Assembly: GCF_015207655.1 (NCBI RefSeq)
Contig: NZ_JADEWN010000028.1
Span: forward strand, 1-61,672
Direction of reading: 5' to 3'
DNA: 61,672 nt
Source: Gloeocapsopsis crepidinum LEGE 06123
GTDB lineage: Bacteria > Cyanobacteriota > Cyanobacteriia > Cyanobacteriales > Chroococcidiopsidaceae
How positions within the stretch are numbered: position 1 is the first letter of the stretch; each line of letters opens with the position of its first letter. The notes below the pieces were generated by a model. The model did not search any database, was not told where the DNA came from, and saw nothing but the letters and a program-made list of their open reading frames with translations. This document shows positions 1 through 8,082 of the stretch, one piece after another. The translations under genes and the position numbers were made by a program.

Positions 1-127
1 CCATGTATGCACAGGGAAATAGCAATATTCCTGACCACCCGATGAATACGAAGCGATCTCTTTTTAGCCAGTCGTCTACGACGTCAAACCATCCTCGACT
101 CGCTGGCTGTCCTACTGCTATTGTCAT
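1..127 (-). CDS. psbD: photosystem II D2 protein, N-terminal fragment
   Basis: The first 42 codons of the photosystem II reaction-centre protein D2 are read leftward from an ATG at 127 and run off the window edge. The translation opens [20 protein letters not shown] and continues into [15 protein letters not shown], the well-known D2 N-terminus leading into the first membrane helix. GAGGA lies about 12 bases upstream of the ATG as a ribosome site. D2 binds the P680 chlorophylls, pheophytin and QA together with D1. In cyanobacteria psbC usually follows and overlaps psbD, so it is expected outside this window. The gene is divergent from ycf4. The fragment is short but the match is distinctive. 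Confidence 0.93.
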   Translation of the reverse strand, partial: MTIAVGQPASRGWFDVVDDWLKRDRFVFIGWSGILLFPCAYM

Positions 128-516
128 TGAACTAAAATCCTCGCGGTTTACTAAAATTGCAACTCTTTTGAGGAATTAAATTTTTGACACTCTCTACTGC
201 AACAGACAGCGGAGATTTATGAGAAAATACTGGCAAACAGATGTTTGCTGCTTCCTCAAAGGGTTTGTCAAATAGCCCATACCACTTTCTAGTAACCCAG
301 TCTATGGTTTCTTAATCTTTCTTAACTTATCACATTATTCACGCTCTGTAACCACTCCAGCTATATGGAATTATGGTTTTAGCGCTAGCTTCTTAATATA
401 ATAGATATCAGAATTTTTACATTTTGACACAAGTTTTCTCAGCCATTCAAACAATTTGGCAAAATCAGATAGCTTAACATTTTTTTACTTTTTAGAAACC
501 TACGCAGGGTAATTCA
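128..516. other. divergent intergenic region psbD / ycf4
   Basis: This 389-base stretch separates the two divergent photosynthesis genes, so it should carry both promoters and the 5' leaders. It is AT-rich. I see no further ORF and no promoter whose -35 and -10 boxes are both convincing. A TTGACA on the minus strand (266-271) lacks a good -10 partner. Confidence 0.5.
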
Positions 517-1113
517 ATGACTGTATCAACAACAAAGAATACGGGTGACTTTGCAAATCAAGGTAGCTCTGCTTCTCAGGTTCTTCATCAGAAAATTTTA
601 GGTTCAAGGCGCTTTAGTAACTACTGGTGGGCAACTGTTGTTTCGCTAGGTGCTACCGGCTTTTTGCTTGCTGGGCTGTCGAGCTATCTCAACGTCAATT
701 TACTTCCCTTTGCCACACCTAATGAAATTACATTTGTGCCCCAGGGTTTGGCAATGACTTTCTATGGTGTTGTGGGCTTATTATTAGCGCTGTATCTTTG
801 GACTGTGGTGATCTTAGACGTTGGCGGCGGTTATAACGAGTTCAATAAAGAAGCTAAAAAAGTTCATATTTTTCGCTGGGGATTTTTAGGAAAAAACCGC
901 AGAATTGAAATTGAATTTCCAACTCAAGATGTACAAGCTGTGCGAGTAGATGTTAAAGAAGGTCTGAATCCGCGTCGGGCTTTGTATTTGCGAGTCAAAG
1001 GACGGAGAAATGTACCCCTGACACGTGTAGGACAACCGCTATCACTGCAAAAGTTGGAAACAGAAGGTGCACAATTAGCTCAGTTTTTGGGCGTGCCGCT
1101 TGAAGGTTTATAA
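517..1113 (+). CDS. ycf4: photosystem I assembly protein Ycf4
   Basis: Ycf4 is a thylakoid membrane protein that helps assemble photosystem I subunits. The 198-residue product has the usual family length (about 185-190) plus a short variable N-terminus. Two membrane segments are visible at about 37-58 (WWATVVSLGATGFLLAGL) and 77-102. They are followed by the conserved motif VVILDVGGGYNEFNKE and a soluble C-terminal half with RIEIEFPTQDVQAVRV and EGLNPRRALYLRVKG. It starts at ATG 517 after AGGGTAA. It is divergent from psbD, so a PSI assembly factor and a PSII core gene share one intergenic region. Confidence 0.95.
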   Translation: MTVSTTKNTGDFANQGSSASQVLHQKILGSRRFSNYWWATVVSLGATGFLLAGLSSYLNVNLLPFATPNEITFVPQGLAMTFYGVVGLLLALYLWTVVILDVGGGYNEFNKEAKKVHIFRWGFLGKNRRIEIEFPTQDVQAVRVDVKEGLNPRRALYLRVKGRRNVPLTRVGQPLSLQKLETEGAQLAQFLGVPLEGL

Positions 1114-1166
1114 TCAGGAAGTTTTGCAATGAGATGATGAAACACTCTGGGTGAGTGATTAGCATA

Positions 1167-1925
1167 ATGCATCGAAAAATTCAAATCTTGTTGATTGCTG
1201 TGTTGTTTCTTGGTGGGTTGATGTTAGGAGGATGCACACCAGATCAGGCTTCTGTATCTTCACCAACTTCCCCAGCTCAAACAACATCTCCTACTACGCC
1301 TACTGCTCAAACGAGTAGTCCACAAATGAAATCACCTGTATTAGAAGGAACTGCCACTGTCGTTATGACAGTTAATGGTTCACCAATTACGATTGAAGTT
1401 GATGGCACAAATGCCCCAGTAACAGCGGGAAATTTTGTTGACCTTGTGCAAAGGGGTGTATATGACGGACTTGTTTTCCATCGTGTTGTCCGCCAACCAG
1501 AACCTTTTGTTGTTCAAGGAGGCGATCCGCAAAGTAAAAACCCTAATTTTCCTCCACAGCGACTAGGTACTGGTGGTTTTGTCGATCCCAACACAGGTAG
1601 CGAACGCTTTATTCCTTTAGAAATCAAACCTGAAGGCGCAGCTGAGCCAATTTATGGTCAAACTCTTGAAAGTACTCGTCTTTCAGCAGCACCACAGTTG
1701 CGACATACACGCGGTGCTGTAGCGATGGCGCGATCGCAGCAGCCAGATTCAGCTTCTTCGCAGTTTTACTTTGCTTTAGCTGATTTGCCATTTTTAGACG
1801 GCAGCTATGCAGTCTTCGGCTATGTCACTGATGGCATGGACGTTGTCGATCAAATTCAGCAAGGCGATCGCATCGAATCTGCCCAAGTCACACAAGGCGC
1901 AGAAAATCTACGAGGAGGTCAATAA
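1167..1925 (+). CDS. peptidyl-prolyl cis-trans isomerase, cyclophilin type, lipoprotein
   Basis: This is a cyclophilin-type proline isomerase, probably anchored to a membrane and acting on folding proteins outside the cytoplasm. ATG 1167 is preferred over the in-frame GTG at 1155 because it opens directly into a lipoprotein signal: hydrophobic residues 7-19 and then the lipobox LGGC with Cys23. A Ser/Thr/Pro-rich linker (about 24-55) leads to the isomerase domain (about 60-245). That domain shows FHRVV with the catalytic Arg, QGGDP, AMARSQ and QFYFALAD. Length is 252 residues. The domain resembles other cyanobacterial secreted cyclophilins, which have an insertion between FVVQGGDP and the core. 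The function call is firm; the substrate is unknown. Confidence 0.9.
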   Translation: MHRKIQILLIAVLFLGGLMLGGCTPDQASVSSPTSPAQTTSPTTPTAQTSSPQMKSPVLEGTATVVMTVNGSPITIEVDGTNAPVTAGNFVDLVQRGVYDGLVFHRVVRQPEPFVVQGGDPQSKNPNFPPQRLGTGGFVDPNTGSERFIPLEIKPEGAAEPIYGQTLESTRLSAAPQLRHTRGAVAMARSQQPDSASSQFYFALADLPFLDGSYAVFGYVTDGMDVVDQIQQGDRIESAQVTQGAENLRGGQ

Positions 1926-1935
1926 TAATTATAAA

Positions 1936-2131
1936 GGGGTCAGGAATCGGAGGTCAGGGATCAGAATAAATACAAGGGATAAAGAAAGGTCTTCTTCCCT
2001 TGTATTAGCAGTATGCATTTCATGCTGTTACTTCTATGCCAACCTCGTGAATCAATACAGTTAGGGTCTAGAGTGGTATTGAGAAATCAAAACTGTAACG
2101 TTCTAATATTAAATCTCTGACCCCTGACCCC
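1936..2131. repeat. intergenic region with GGTCAGG/CCTGACC inverted repeats
   Basis: GGGGTCAGG at 1936-1944 is matched in reverse by CCTGACCCC at 2123-2131, with extra partial copies (AGGTCAGGGATCAG near 1951) between them. Such GGTCAGG-rich text recurs between genes in many cyanobacterial genomes. It could fold into a long hairpin in the transcript, but there is no evident function and no ORF I believe in here. Confidence 0.35.
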
Positions 2132-2152
2132 TCAATAAATGGAGTTCTGATA

Positions 2153-2722
2153 GTGGGCTTATTCGACGATTTCAACCGCTTTTTAGAAAACCGCTTAGAA
2201 GAATTTTTGCGTAATAATCCACATTTAGAGCTAGAAGCGCTCTTAGAACAATTACGCGAACAAGAAGAAGATACTTTGAAGTTGATTGCGGATTTGCAGT
2301 TGCAAGAAAAACGAGCACAAGATGAAATTTTAGCAACTGCTCAAGAAATTCAGCGGTGGCACGTTCGTGTAGAAAAAGCTAAGGCTGCCAATAGACTCGA
2401 TCTCGCTCAACCAGCACAAGAACGCGAAGCTGCTTTGTTACGAGAAGGTAATCAGCGTTGGGGGCATATGCAGGGTTTAAAAGAACGGATTACCCAAGCA
2501 AAAGAATTACTGCGGCAAATACAACAAAGACGGCAAGAAGTTCAAAGTAAAGCAACAGAAGCACAAACAAATCGTGCTAATTATCAAGCACAGCAACTTT
2601 GGGAAACTGAAGGTTGGAATCGTCGTGCGCGATCGCAGGGAACAGACGATCTCGAAGCGACTTTCCAACGCTGGGAAACTCAAGAGGAGTTAGACCAGTT
2701 AAAACGAAACATGGGAAAATAG
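2153..2722 (+). CDS. TIGR04376 family coiled-coil protein
   Basis: This 189-residue protein is conserved in cyanobacteria and matches what I know as family TIGR04376; no function is established. It starts at GTG 2153 with MGLFDDFNRFLENRLEEFL, which closely resembles the family's N-terminus. Residues about 30-145 are almost continuous charged heptads (LLEQLREQEEDTLKLIADL), so a long coiled coil is likely. The overall look, with a short amphipathic N-terminus followed by coiled coil, recalls PspA/ESCRT-III-like or linker proteins, but I infer no role from that. The C-terminus is Arg/Glu-rich, with no membrane segment. Confidence 0.8.
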   Translation: MGLFDDFNRFLENRLEEFLRNNPHLELEALLEQLREQEEDTLKLIADLQLQEKRAQDEILATAQEIQRWHVRVEKAKAANRLDLAQPAQEREAALLREGNQRWGHMQGLKERITQAKELLRQIQQRRQEVQSKATEAQTNRANYQAQQLWETEGWNRRARSQGTDDLEATFQRWETQEELDQLKRNMGK

Positions 2723-3069
2723 TATTTTCGGTAAAAAACAAACTATCGGTGAGTTGGTAAAGGGTAATTGGTCATTGATTTACCTTGTTAAACTGCAAGC
2801 TACATTGCAGGTGATGAATCGGGCTTAAGATTAAGTAAACTTTTATTGTTCGCTGCTGAGTTAGTTTGAGATTTAGCACAGCGATCGCAGTTCTTCCTAA
2901 TTTCTTTGACTCGCAATTACACGCCTAATAATTACTGGTTGCTTTTACCTATTACCTTTTACCGTTTTTTACTAGTTACATAGTCGAAGTTAAGCCTGAC
3001 TGCGTTTATAAAGTTTCAGGAACATTACTATGTCCTGAGAGACAAAAGCTATAGCTTGTACAAAATAAG
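2723..3069. other. intergenic region between TIGR04376 gene and tRNA-His
   Basis: No ORF of coding character is seen. Near its left end and around 2945-2975 it carries short GGTAATTGGT/ACCTTTTACC tracts facing each other, another low-complexity repeat type common between cyanobacterial genes. The promoter of the leftward tRNA-His lies on its other side, near 3150-3200. Confidence 0.45.
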
Positions 3070-3143
3070 GGCGAACGATGGGACTCGAACCCACGAATGG
3101 AGGAACCACAATCCTCTGCCTTAACCACTTGGCTACGCTCGCC
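3070..3143 (-). tRNA. tRNA-His (anticodon GTG)
   Basis: Read leftward, the sequence folds as a complete tRNA. The acceptor stem GCGAGCG pairs with CGTTCGC. The D-arm is GCC...GGC, and the anticodon stem-loop is AGGATTGTGGTTCCT with anticodon GTG (His). The T-arm is GTGGGTTCGAGTCCCAT. Invariant T8, A9 and TTC are in place. The extra G at position -1 that marks tRNA-His is encoded (base 3143) and faces discriminator C at 3070. CCA is not encoded and must be added. The gene sits between two protein genes and overlaps the artificial N-terminal extension of the rightward DUF4359 ORF. Confidence 0.95.
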
Positions 3144-3200
3144 ATCGCATTATTGATTATACCACTTTTTATTTATAGCTTGATTGATCAAACAGAAAAT

Positions 3201-3581
3201 ATGAAAAATTCGCATATTATCACTTATGTTGGAGTTGCAGCCCTTGCAGGTATAGGAATCACAATGGCTGTTACTAACCCCAGCTTGCCTGCTTACGAAG
3301 TATATGCAGTACAAAGGTTGACAGAATACTTAAAAAGTGACGTATGTCCTCAAGTGCCAGAGGTTTTCGGGAATATTTTACAACGCAACTGCGCTAAGAT
3401 TGTCGATTCGAGTCAAGCTCAAATGCGGTTAATTATTACACAAGCAACACAGCAGCAAAATTTTGTTTTTTTTAGTATCTACCGCACAGATTTATCATTA
3501 AATCCATTACTTCCATCTTACCAATTTGAAACTGTGGGAGTTTTCAACAATTTTTACACTTATCGTGCCCAACAACAGTAA
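3201..3581 (+). CDS. DUF4359 domain-containing protein
   Basis: This is a 126-residue protein of the cyanobacterial DUF4359 family, function unknown. I set the start at ATG 3201 because the longer open frame (from 3078) runs back through the tRNA-His gene. Residues 5-25 (HIITYVGVAALAGIGITMAV) form a membrane segment or signal anchor, followed by NPSLPAYEVYAVQRLTEYLK and two cysteines (in SDVCPQVP and QRNCAKI). The C-terminal half looks like a small soluble extracytoplasmic domain ending in FNNFYTYRAQ. The family match is recalled and no function is claimed. Confidence 0.78.
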   Translation: MKNSHIITYVGVAALAGIGITMAVTNPSLPAYEVYAVQRLTEYLKSDVCPQVPEVFGNILQRNCAKIVDSSQAQMRLIITQATQQQNFVFFSIYRTDLSLNPLLPSYQFETVGVFNNFYTYRAQQQ

Positions 3582-3583
3582 CC

Positions 3584-4018
3584 TCAGTCATAAACTCGGA
3601 TGAATTCTAAAGGAAGTCCATCTGCATCAGCAATAAAAGTGACTTCGTAACAGCGATCGCCGATTTGCTGTTGAGTTGGTTCTAAAAGGACTTTTAAAGC
3701 TTGGTATTGTTCTGGTTGTGATTGCTGGGCTTCGGTAAAACGGTGTTTCAAAGCTGTTAACCAGTCAGGTAGATCATTCGTTACAGCACTGAGATCAAAC
3801 GATAAATGGTAATACCCGACATAATGCTCATCATTAAAAGCATCCGGTGCAGGGCGTGGTTGGGGAATCTGTATCAGTTCAATTCTGCCGCCGAGTCCTT
3901 CCATCCAGCAAGCTAATGTGTAGCCTGTTGTAAAGCGATCGCAAACTGTAAATCCCAAGAGTTCGTAGAAAGCGATCGCGCGATGAATATCAGCAGTCCG
4001 AATTGAAGCGTGATGCAT
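3584..4018 (-). CDS. VOC (glyoxalase/bleomycin resistance) family protein
   Basis: This 144-residue vicinal-oxygen-chelate fold protein has two beta-alpha-beta-beta-beta modules. The first (MHHASIRTADIHRAIAFYEL) carries a His near the N-terminus. The second shows YYHLSFDL, and near the end LPLEFIRVYD has a Glu. This His/His/Glu pattern is the usual metal-binding set of the superfamily. The substrate cannot be read from the sequence; glyoxalase I is only one of many options. It converges with the DUF4359 gene, ending 2 bases from it, and is followed by the TIGR02652 gene upstream on the same strand. Confidence 0.82.
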   Translation of the reverse strand: MHHASIRTADIHRAIAFYELLGFTVCDRFTTGYTLACWMEGLGGRIELIQIPQPRPAPDAFNDEHYVGYYHLSFDLSAVTNDLPDWLTALKHRFTEAQQSQPEQYQALKVLLEPTQQQIGDRCYEVTFIADADGLPLEFIRVYD

Positions 4019-4038
4019 TGGCGTCTTGCTGCAAAATT

Positions 4039-4548
4039 CTACTCAAATAATCGAAAATAAGGATACCGTACAGGGACACCAGGTTCTTTTTCCAAGTCAA
4101 AATTAATCACTTCCCAGCATGGTTCTTCTTGTGGATCGGGGCTAAATTCCACAGGCAAACCATAAAGTCGAGGTTTAGCAGTATCTGATTGTCCTCGCCA
4201 GGGCGTACTTCGTTCTAAATAGCCACTAATCAATTCTTGATAGCGGCGGGCAATAATCACGCGAGTTGCTCGATATCCTTGAGTATAGAGACGATCGAGT
4301 GCTTCATGAATTTCAAACCGAATTCCATCAGGATGCGTATGTTGCCGATACCACTCACTATTCCAACGTCGCCAGTGACGCCCTGATTGGAGATGAACAA
4401 GTTCGCCTGTTTTTGGTTCTGCTTCAAAAGCGCCGTGGCGCGGACACAGATATGTATCGGTCAAAGTCAGTGCCGGAATCGTCTGGCGACAATGAGGACA
4501 CTGAATTTCGGGACCAAAAATTGGGTACTGTAAGCCTGGGTTGATCAT
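4039..4548 (-). CDS. TIGR02652 family zinc-ribbon-like protein
   Basis: This 169-residue protein matches the cyanobacterial family TIGR02652, function unknown. CPHC (17-20) and CPRH (35-38) form a Cys2/Cys-His knuckle likely to bind zinc. Further in come HWRRWNSEWYRQHTHPDGIRF and an Arg-rich helix (YRATRVIIARRYQEL). Together these suggest a small zinc protein that could touch nucleic acid or protein, which is inference. It lies 20 bases upstream of the VOC gene on the same strand and may be cotranscribed with it. Confidence 0.8.
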   Translation of the reverse strand: MINPGLQYPIFGPEIQCPHCRQTIPALTLTDTYLCPRHGAFEAEPKTGELVHLQSGRHWRRWNSEWYRQHTHPDGIRFEIHEALDRLYTQGYRATRVIIARRYQELISGYLERSTPWRGQSDTAKPRLYGLPVEFSPDPQEEPCWEVINFDLEKEPGVPVRYPYFRLFE

Positions 4549-4758
4549 TTAGAGCGAAGCAGCATTATTCTCTGTACACCAGCGCCGGTAGTTTTATTGT
4601 GACATTTTTGCTTCAAAAAGCAGTCATACTTTTTTGCTTGCACTGTCTTTCTATCGGTTTTTACACCATGATATGCTCATAAGACAACCAAATTTTTATT
4701 CTTTTGTCACAAATGTGGCTAAATTTTGGTTGAATTTAAGAACAATATCTATTCTACT

Positions 4759-5283
4759 GTGTCTGTTATATCCTATTGGAGCAATCCTGACCTTTCTGCT
4801 GCTGCTTTTGTTGCTGCTAATGCTACAGTTATCGGCAAAGTCACAATCGCAGCCGGAGTAAACGTTTGGTATGGTGCTGTAATTCGTGGTGATGTCGAGC
4901 GAATTGAGATTGGTGAGTACACAAATATTCAAGATGGGGCAATTCTGCATGGCGATCCTGGTAAGCCCACAATCTTGGAGGATCATGTCACCGTGGGACA
5001 CCGAGCAGTTGTACATTCAGCATATATTGAACGAGGTAGCTTAATTGGTATTGGCGCAGTGATCTTGGATGGAGTCAGAATAGGAACTGGAAGCATTATT
5101 GGTGCTGGTGCAGTTGTGAATAAAAATGTTCCACCGCGATCGCTTGTTGTCGGAGTTCCTGGCAAATGCATCCGTGAAGTTTCACAGACAGAAGCTGCTG
5201 AATTAATTACTCACGCTCGCCGCTACGAGAAGTTAGCCCTAGTTCATGCAGGCAAAGGTACTGATTTAGGATTTACGCCATAG
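4759..5283 (+). CDS. gamma carbonic anhydrase family protein (left-handed beta-helix)
   Basis: This 174-residue protein is built of hexapeptide repeats (IGKVTIAAGVNVWYGAVIRG and similar) from about residue 20 to 140, the left-handed beta-helix of gamma carbonic anhydrases and related acyltransferases. The three metal-binding histidines appear in the expected spacing: GAILHGD, TVGH and AVVHS. The frame extends back to TTG 4726, but GTG 4759 gives MSVISYWSNPDLS, which fits relatives better; neither start has a good ribosome site. It could be an active carbonic anhydrase or one of the structural homologues; activity cannot be decided here. Confidence 0.85.
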   Translation: MSVISYWSNPDLSAAAFVAANATVIGKVTIAAGVNVWYGAVIRGDVERIEIGEYTNIQDGAILHGDPGKPTILEDHVTVGHRAVVHSAYIERGSLIGIGAVILDGVRIGTGSIIGAGAVVNKNVPPRSLVVGVPGKCIREVSQTEAAELITHARRYEKLALVHAGKGTDLGFTP

Positions 5284-5465
5284 CGATCGCTGCAACATAC
5301 CCTCAAATCACAACAGCAATTCCTTAAATAGACTTCATAATTTCTGAGTTACAACTTTCTAAGATTAAAAGTTAGAGAGCTCTAGAAATTTTGCCAGTTT
5401 CGGCTAACAATAAAAGATGAGAACAATTCAAAAATCTTTAATTTCTACTTTCAAGGGGTAAAGAT

Positions 5466-5591
5466 ATGGACATTGATATGCGTGTTGCTTTCGTGTTGCT
5501 TCCTGTCATTGCTGCAGCAAGTTGGGCACTTTTTAATATTGCTCCTGCAGCAATTAGACAAATTCAGGCTTTTCTAAACAAGGAAGCTTAG
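5466..5591 (+). CDS. psbY: photosystem II protein PsbY
   Basis: This 41-residue ORF encodes the small single-helix PSII subunit PsbY, located at the edge of the complex near cytochrome b559. The translation begins [20 protein letters not shown] and ends [11 protein letters not shown], the typical PsbY pattern with one membrane helix at about 7-26. AAGGGG lies 9 bases upstream of the ATG. The length equals that of known cyanobacterial PsbY. It stands alone between the gamma-anhydrase gene and a repeat-filled gap, and is below a 60-codon cut-off. Confidence 0.93.
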   Translation: MDIDMRVAFVLLPVIAAASWALFNIAPAAIRQIQAFLNKEA

Positions 5592-5628
5592 GTAACTGGG
5601 AGAAGCTGGGGGAGCTGGGGAGACTAGA

Positions 5629-5703
5629 AGTCGTGAAGTGTTGAGTTCAAGAGAGTTATGAGTTCTCAGTTTTGAGTGTTGAGTTTAAGAAAATTTAATT
5701 CAA
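5629..5703 (+). repeat. 75-bp dispersed repeat, copy 1
   Basis: This 75-base intergenic sequence (TGTTGAGTTCAAGAGAGTTA...) is found again in inverted orientation at 41220-41294 with only two mismatches and no gaps. Looser relatives lie at 44634-44703 and 48029-48118. It contains runs such as GAGTTTTGAGTGTTGAGTT that are followed at 5700-5725 by their inverse, so the transcript could form a hairpin. It has no coding potential. Confidence 0.8.
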
Positions 5704-5732
5704 CACTCAAAATTCAAAATTCAAAACTAATT

Positions 5733-5770
5733 ACTAGCCACTAGTAACTAACCCCTCACCCCTCACCCCT
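5733..5770. repeat. ACTAGCCACTAGTAACT heptad repeat plus CCCCTCA tandem
   Basis: Degenerate 7-base units (TAGCCAC, TAGTAAC) are followed by tandem CCCCTCACC heptads. Related text appears at 17683-17705, 22030-22075, 34965-35012, 44705-44738 and 45833-45893. These are short tandemly repeated sequences of the type common in cyanobacterial intergenic DNA. Some units are read on the opposite strand. Confidence 0.6.
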
Positions 5771-5774
5771 CTCG

Positions 5775-6302
5775 TTACGAAGTTACTAATCTTCTACGCA
5801 GCTTTTCAGATCTGCGCTTAGCAGTGGAATTATTGGGTTCAAGTTCTAGCGCTTGCTCGTAGGTTTGTAGAGCTTGAGCTGTCAAACTTTTGCGTTCGTA
5901 AGCATGACCTAAATTATTCAGTGCAGTGATGTACTGAGGTTGATATTTTAAGGCTTCTTTGTAATTGCGAATGGCCAAGTCGTACTGTTCTTGGGCAAAG
6001 TAAGCATAACCTAACCCATTGTATATGGGAGCAACATTTTCCTCAGCTTCTAGTTCCGCTGTTTTTAGGGCTTTTTGAAACAGTGAGATGGCTTGAGCAT
6101 GCACTTTCTTGTCTAGATAAATGCTTGCCAACTCATAATACTCTTGAGTTGTTCCTTTTTCTTTGTTGAGCTTTTTTTGAAGCCGCGAGAGTGCATTTTC
6201 TGTTTTGCGGGTTTTAAAGATCTGACGGAAAATAGTAAAACCAGCTGCTGATAGTAGTACCAGCAAGATAGCAAGATAAACAATAGCTAAAGAGTTATCC
6301 AT
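5775..6302 (-). CDS. TPR protein, probably photosystem I assembly factor Ycf37
   Basis: This 175-residue protein has one N-terminal membrane helix (about 6-25, AIVYLAILLVLLSAAGFTIF), a basic stretch, then three to four tetratricopeptide repeats (about 52-165; for example YNGLGYAYFAQEQYDLAIRN and ALNNLGHAYERKSLTAQALQ). This size and layout match cyanobacterial Ycf37, a thylakoid protein that aids PSI trimer stability and assembly. TPR proteins are easily confused, so the Ycf37 name is a likely rather than certain call. It ends just after the CCCCTCA repeat and stands alone. Confidence 0.7.
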   Translation of the reverse strand: MDNSLAIVYLAILLVLLSAAGFTIFRQIFKTRKTENALSRLQKKLNKEKGTTQEYYELASIYLDKKVHAQAISLFQKALKTAELEAEENVAPIYNGLGYAYFAQEQYDLAIRNYKEALKYQPQYITALNNLGHAYERKSLTAQALQTYEQALELEPNNSTAKRRSEKLRRRLVTS

Positions 6303-6504
6303 TGTCTGTAGATACAGAAATTAAGTGTTTTTGTTCTATTTTTATTATCAAAGAGATAGGAGACTAGGGCTAGAGGTAAGTCAAGATAAGCAAGCCAACT
6401 TAATTAAGATGTGAGATAACTGTTGAGTATAAGCAAGATGTCTACTTCACTTCTAATATGTTTAGCTGAATAATAAAGGTGAAACAGTAATAGTTTTTAA
6501 CTAT

Positions 6505-7374
6505 TTAATTTTCGGATCGAGTTTGGTTAACTGGTAAGCCCCAATAGCGGGCACGTTGTTGTAACCATCCTTCAGATAAGTAACGAGCGATCGCAGCGTT
6601 TACTTGTTGTCGCAAAGCATTATATTGCAATCCTTTTGGCATGACGACTGCTAGTGGTTCTGCAGATAGTAACGTTGGTAGCAATTGATATTGTGGATAT
6701 TCTTGTACCCAGCCACTTAGAACACTTGCATCAGCAGCAAAGGCATCGGTGGCATTTGCTTCTAAAAGAGAGTATGCTTGCGTGTAAGAATTAACCCCGA
6801 TTAACTGCGCTGACGGGATGAGATAACGAACTGTGGGAATGGTACTCGAACCTTTCAAAACGGCTATTCTTCTAGTAGCAAAATCGCTGAGGTTCTGTGC
6901 TGAAGAATCTTTGGTAATAATTGCAGTTCCGTTAAAGTAGTAAGGAAGACTAAAACTGATCAATCGAGCGCGAGACTCTGTCACCGTAACGTTAGCTATG
7001 GTGAAGTCGACTTGATTATCTAGAACGACTGCTAGGCGATCGCGGTTGGCAACAGCTTGAAAGCGAATAGCATTATCACTACCTAGCAAGTCTTGAGCTA
7101 GACGTCTTGCCAGTTCAATCTCTAGCCCTTGCAGGTTTCCTTGGGCGTCACGATAGCCAAGTGGACGTAAATTGTCTTTAACAGCAACTAGCAGATAACC
7201 GCGTTGTTTAATTTCTGGTAAATCAGCAGCATGAGCGGCGATCGCCTGAGGCGCTGCGCTAGGCGCAATCGCAAATGGAAAATTGCCCCAGCGATCGCTG
7301 ACTATACCTGTGATATTCATGCTAGCTAGAAGAAAGGAACAAATAATCAGCAGAAGCTGACGTTTTACCTTCAT
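6505..7374 (-). CDS. periplasmic solute-binding protein (SBP family 3, amino-acid type)
   Basis: This 289-residue protein has an N-terminal signal (residues about 5-20), a variable region, then an SBP_bac_3 domain (about 55-280). Family landmarks are [62 protein letters not shown] and the closing [15 protein letters not shown]. Such proteins bind amino acids or small organic ions for ABC import. No permease or ATPase gene is near. Its ATG (7372-7374) overlaps the rplT stop by four bases, so it is probably translated from the ribosomal-protein transcript. Confidence 0.85.
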   Translation of the reverse strand: MKVKRQLLLIICSFLLASMNITGIVSDRWGNFPFAIAPSAAPQAIAAHAADLPEIKQRGYLLVAVKDNLRPLGYRDAQGNLQGLEIELARRLAQDLLGSDNAIRFQAVANRDRLAVVLDNQVDFTIANVTVTESRARLISFSLPYYFNGTAIITKDSSAQNLSDFATRRIAVLKGSSTIPTVRYLIPSAQLIGVNSYTQAYSLLEANATDAFAADASVLSGWVQEYPQYQLLPTLLSAEPLAVVMPKGLQYNALRQQVNAAIARYLSEGWLQQRARYWGLPVNQTRSEN

Positions 7375-7727
7375 CCCCGTGCTTGGTTTGCCATTTCTGC
7401 GACTTTACCAAAGCTTGCTGGATCGAGAACTGCCATTTGTGCCAACATTTTGCGATTGAGTTGAATGTTGGCTTTTTTCAAGTTTCCGATCAGTTGGCTA
7501 TAGCTCATATCATGCTGTCTTGCCGCAGCGTTGATGCGAGTAATCCACAACCGACGAAAATCACGCTTGCGTTTTTTGCGATCGCGATAAGCACTACGTA
7601 ATGCTTTCATCACTTGCTGATTTGCAGTGCGAAATAAAGTTGAGTGCGAGCCGCGAAAACCTTTGGCTAGTTTGAGAATTTTTTTACGACGCTTGCGCGC
7701 AACATTACCGCGTTTGACTCGTGTCAT
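7371..7727 (-). CDS. rplT: 50S ribosomal protein L20
   Basis: This is ribosomal protein L20, 118 residues, the standard length. The N-terminus [20 protein letters not shown] and the motif [18 protein letters not shown] are diagnostic. L20 binds 23S rRNA early in large-subunit assembly and in other bacteria represses its own operon. It follows rpmI by 17 bases. infC, often the first gene of this operon, is not upstream here. Its stop codon overlaps the start of the binding-protein gene. Confidence 0.97.
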   Translation of the reverse strand: MTRVKRGNVARKRRKKILKLAKGFRGSHSTLFRTANQQVMKALRSAYRDRKKRKRDFRRLWITRINAAARQHDMSYSQLIGNLKKANIQLNRKMLAQMAVLDPASFGKVAEMANQARG

Positions 7728-7744
7728 CGTTTTTTCCTAGCAAA

Positions 7745-7942
7745 TTACAAATAGGGCAACATAAAGCGAACGTTTTGTTCGTCACGTTCGTCAACAACTT
7801 CCATTTGGGACAAGCGACGTTTACGTGCAGAAGATTTATGCTGTAGTAAGTGGTTTTTGAACGCTTTACGGCGGACTATTTTGCCACTTCCGGTAGCGCG
7901 GAATCTTTTTGCCGCTGCTTTTCGGGTTTTGAGTTTTGGCAT
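7745..7942 (-). CDS. rpmI: 50S ribosomal protein L35
   Basis: This is ribosomal protein L35, 65 residues from ATG 7942 ([20 protein letters not shown]); the upstream extension in the same frame is not part of the family. [14 protein letters not shown] and the basic C-terminal half are typical. It is the first gene of the leftward rpmI-rplT pair and divergent from adhC, so the 140 bases before adhC hold both promoters. Confidence 0.96.
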   Translation of the reverse strand: MPKLKTRKAAAKRFRATGSGKIVRRKAFKNHLLQHKSSARKRRLSQMEVVDERDEQNVRFMLPYL

Positions 7943-8082
7943 GAGTTTTTTGTTAATTCGACACAATCTATCATCATACCATCGAGTTGCCTATCTTGCA
8001 TAATGTAGAAGCTGATCGCTAAGAGTTAGGGTATAAATAGAGAATTTTCAGCTGTTGGCAAGATATAGAAGGTAAAACATGT

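Noticed and set aside
266-271. TTGACA on the minus strand as a psbD promoter
   Set aside because: No acceptable -10 box lies at 16-18 bases; I do not report it as a promoter.
1807-2064. Plus-strand 85-codon ORF overlapping the cyclophilin end
   Set aside because: It shifts frame inside the cyclophilin gene and runs into repeat DNA; no family-like features.
3078-3200. N-terminal extension of the DUF4359 ORF
   Set aside because: It translates through the tRNA-His gene on the other strand; the ATG at 3201 gives the family-like N-terminus.
4266-4544. Plus-strand 92-codon ORF
   Set aside because: It is fully antisense to the TIGR02652 gene, whose zinc motifs and family match are clear.
4634-4861. 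75-codon ORF with a poly-Leu membrane stretch
   Set aside because: The hydrophobic run is a frame-shadow of the Ala-rich start of the gamma-anhydrase gene.
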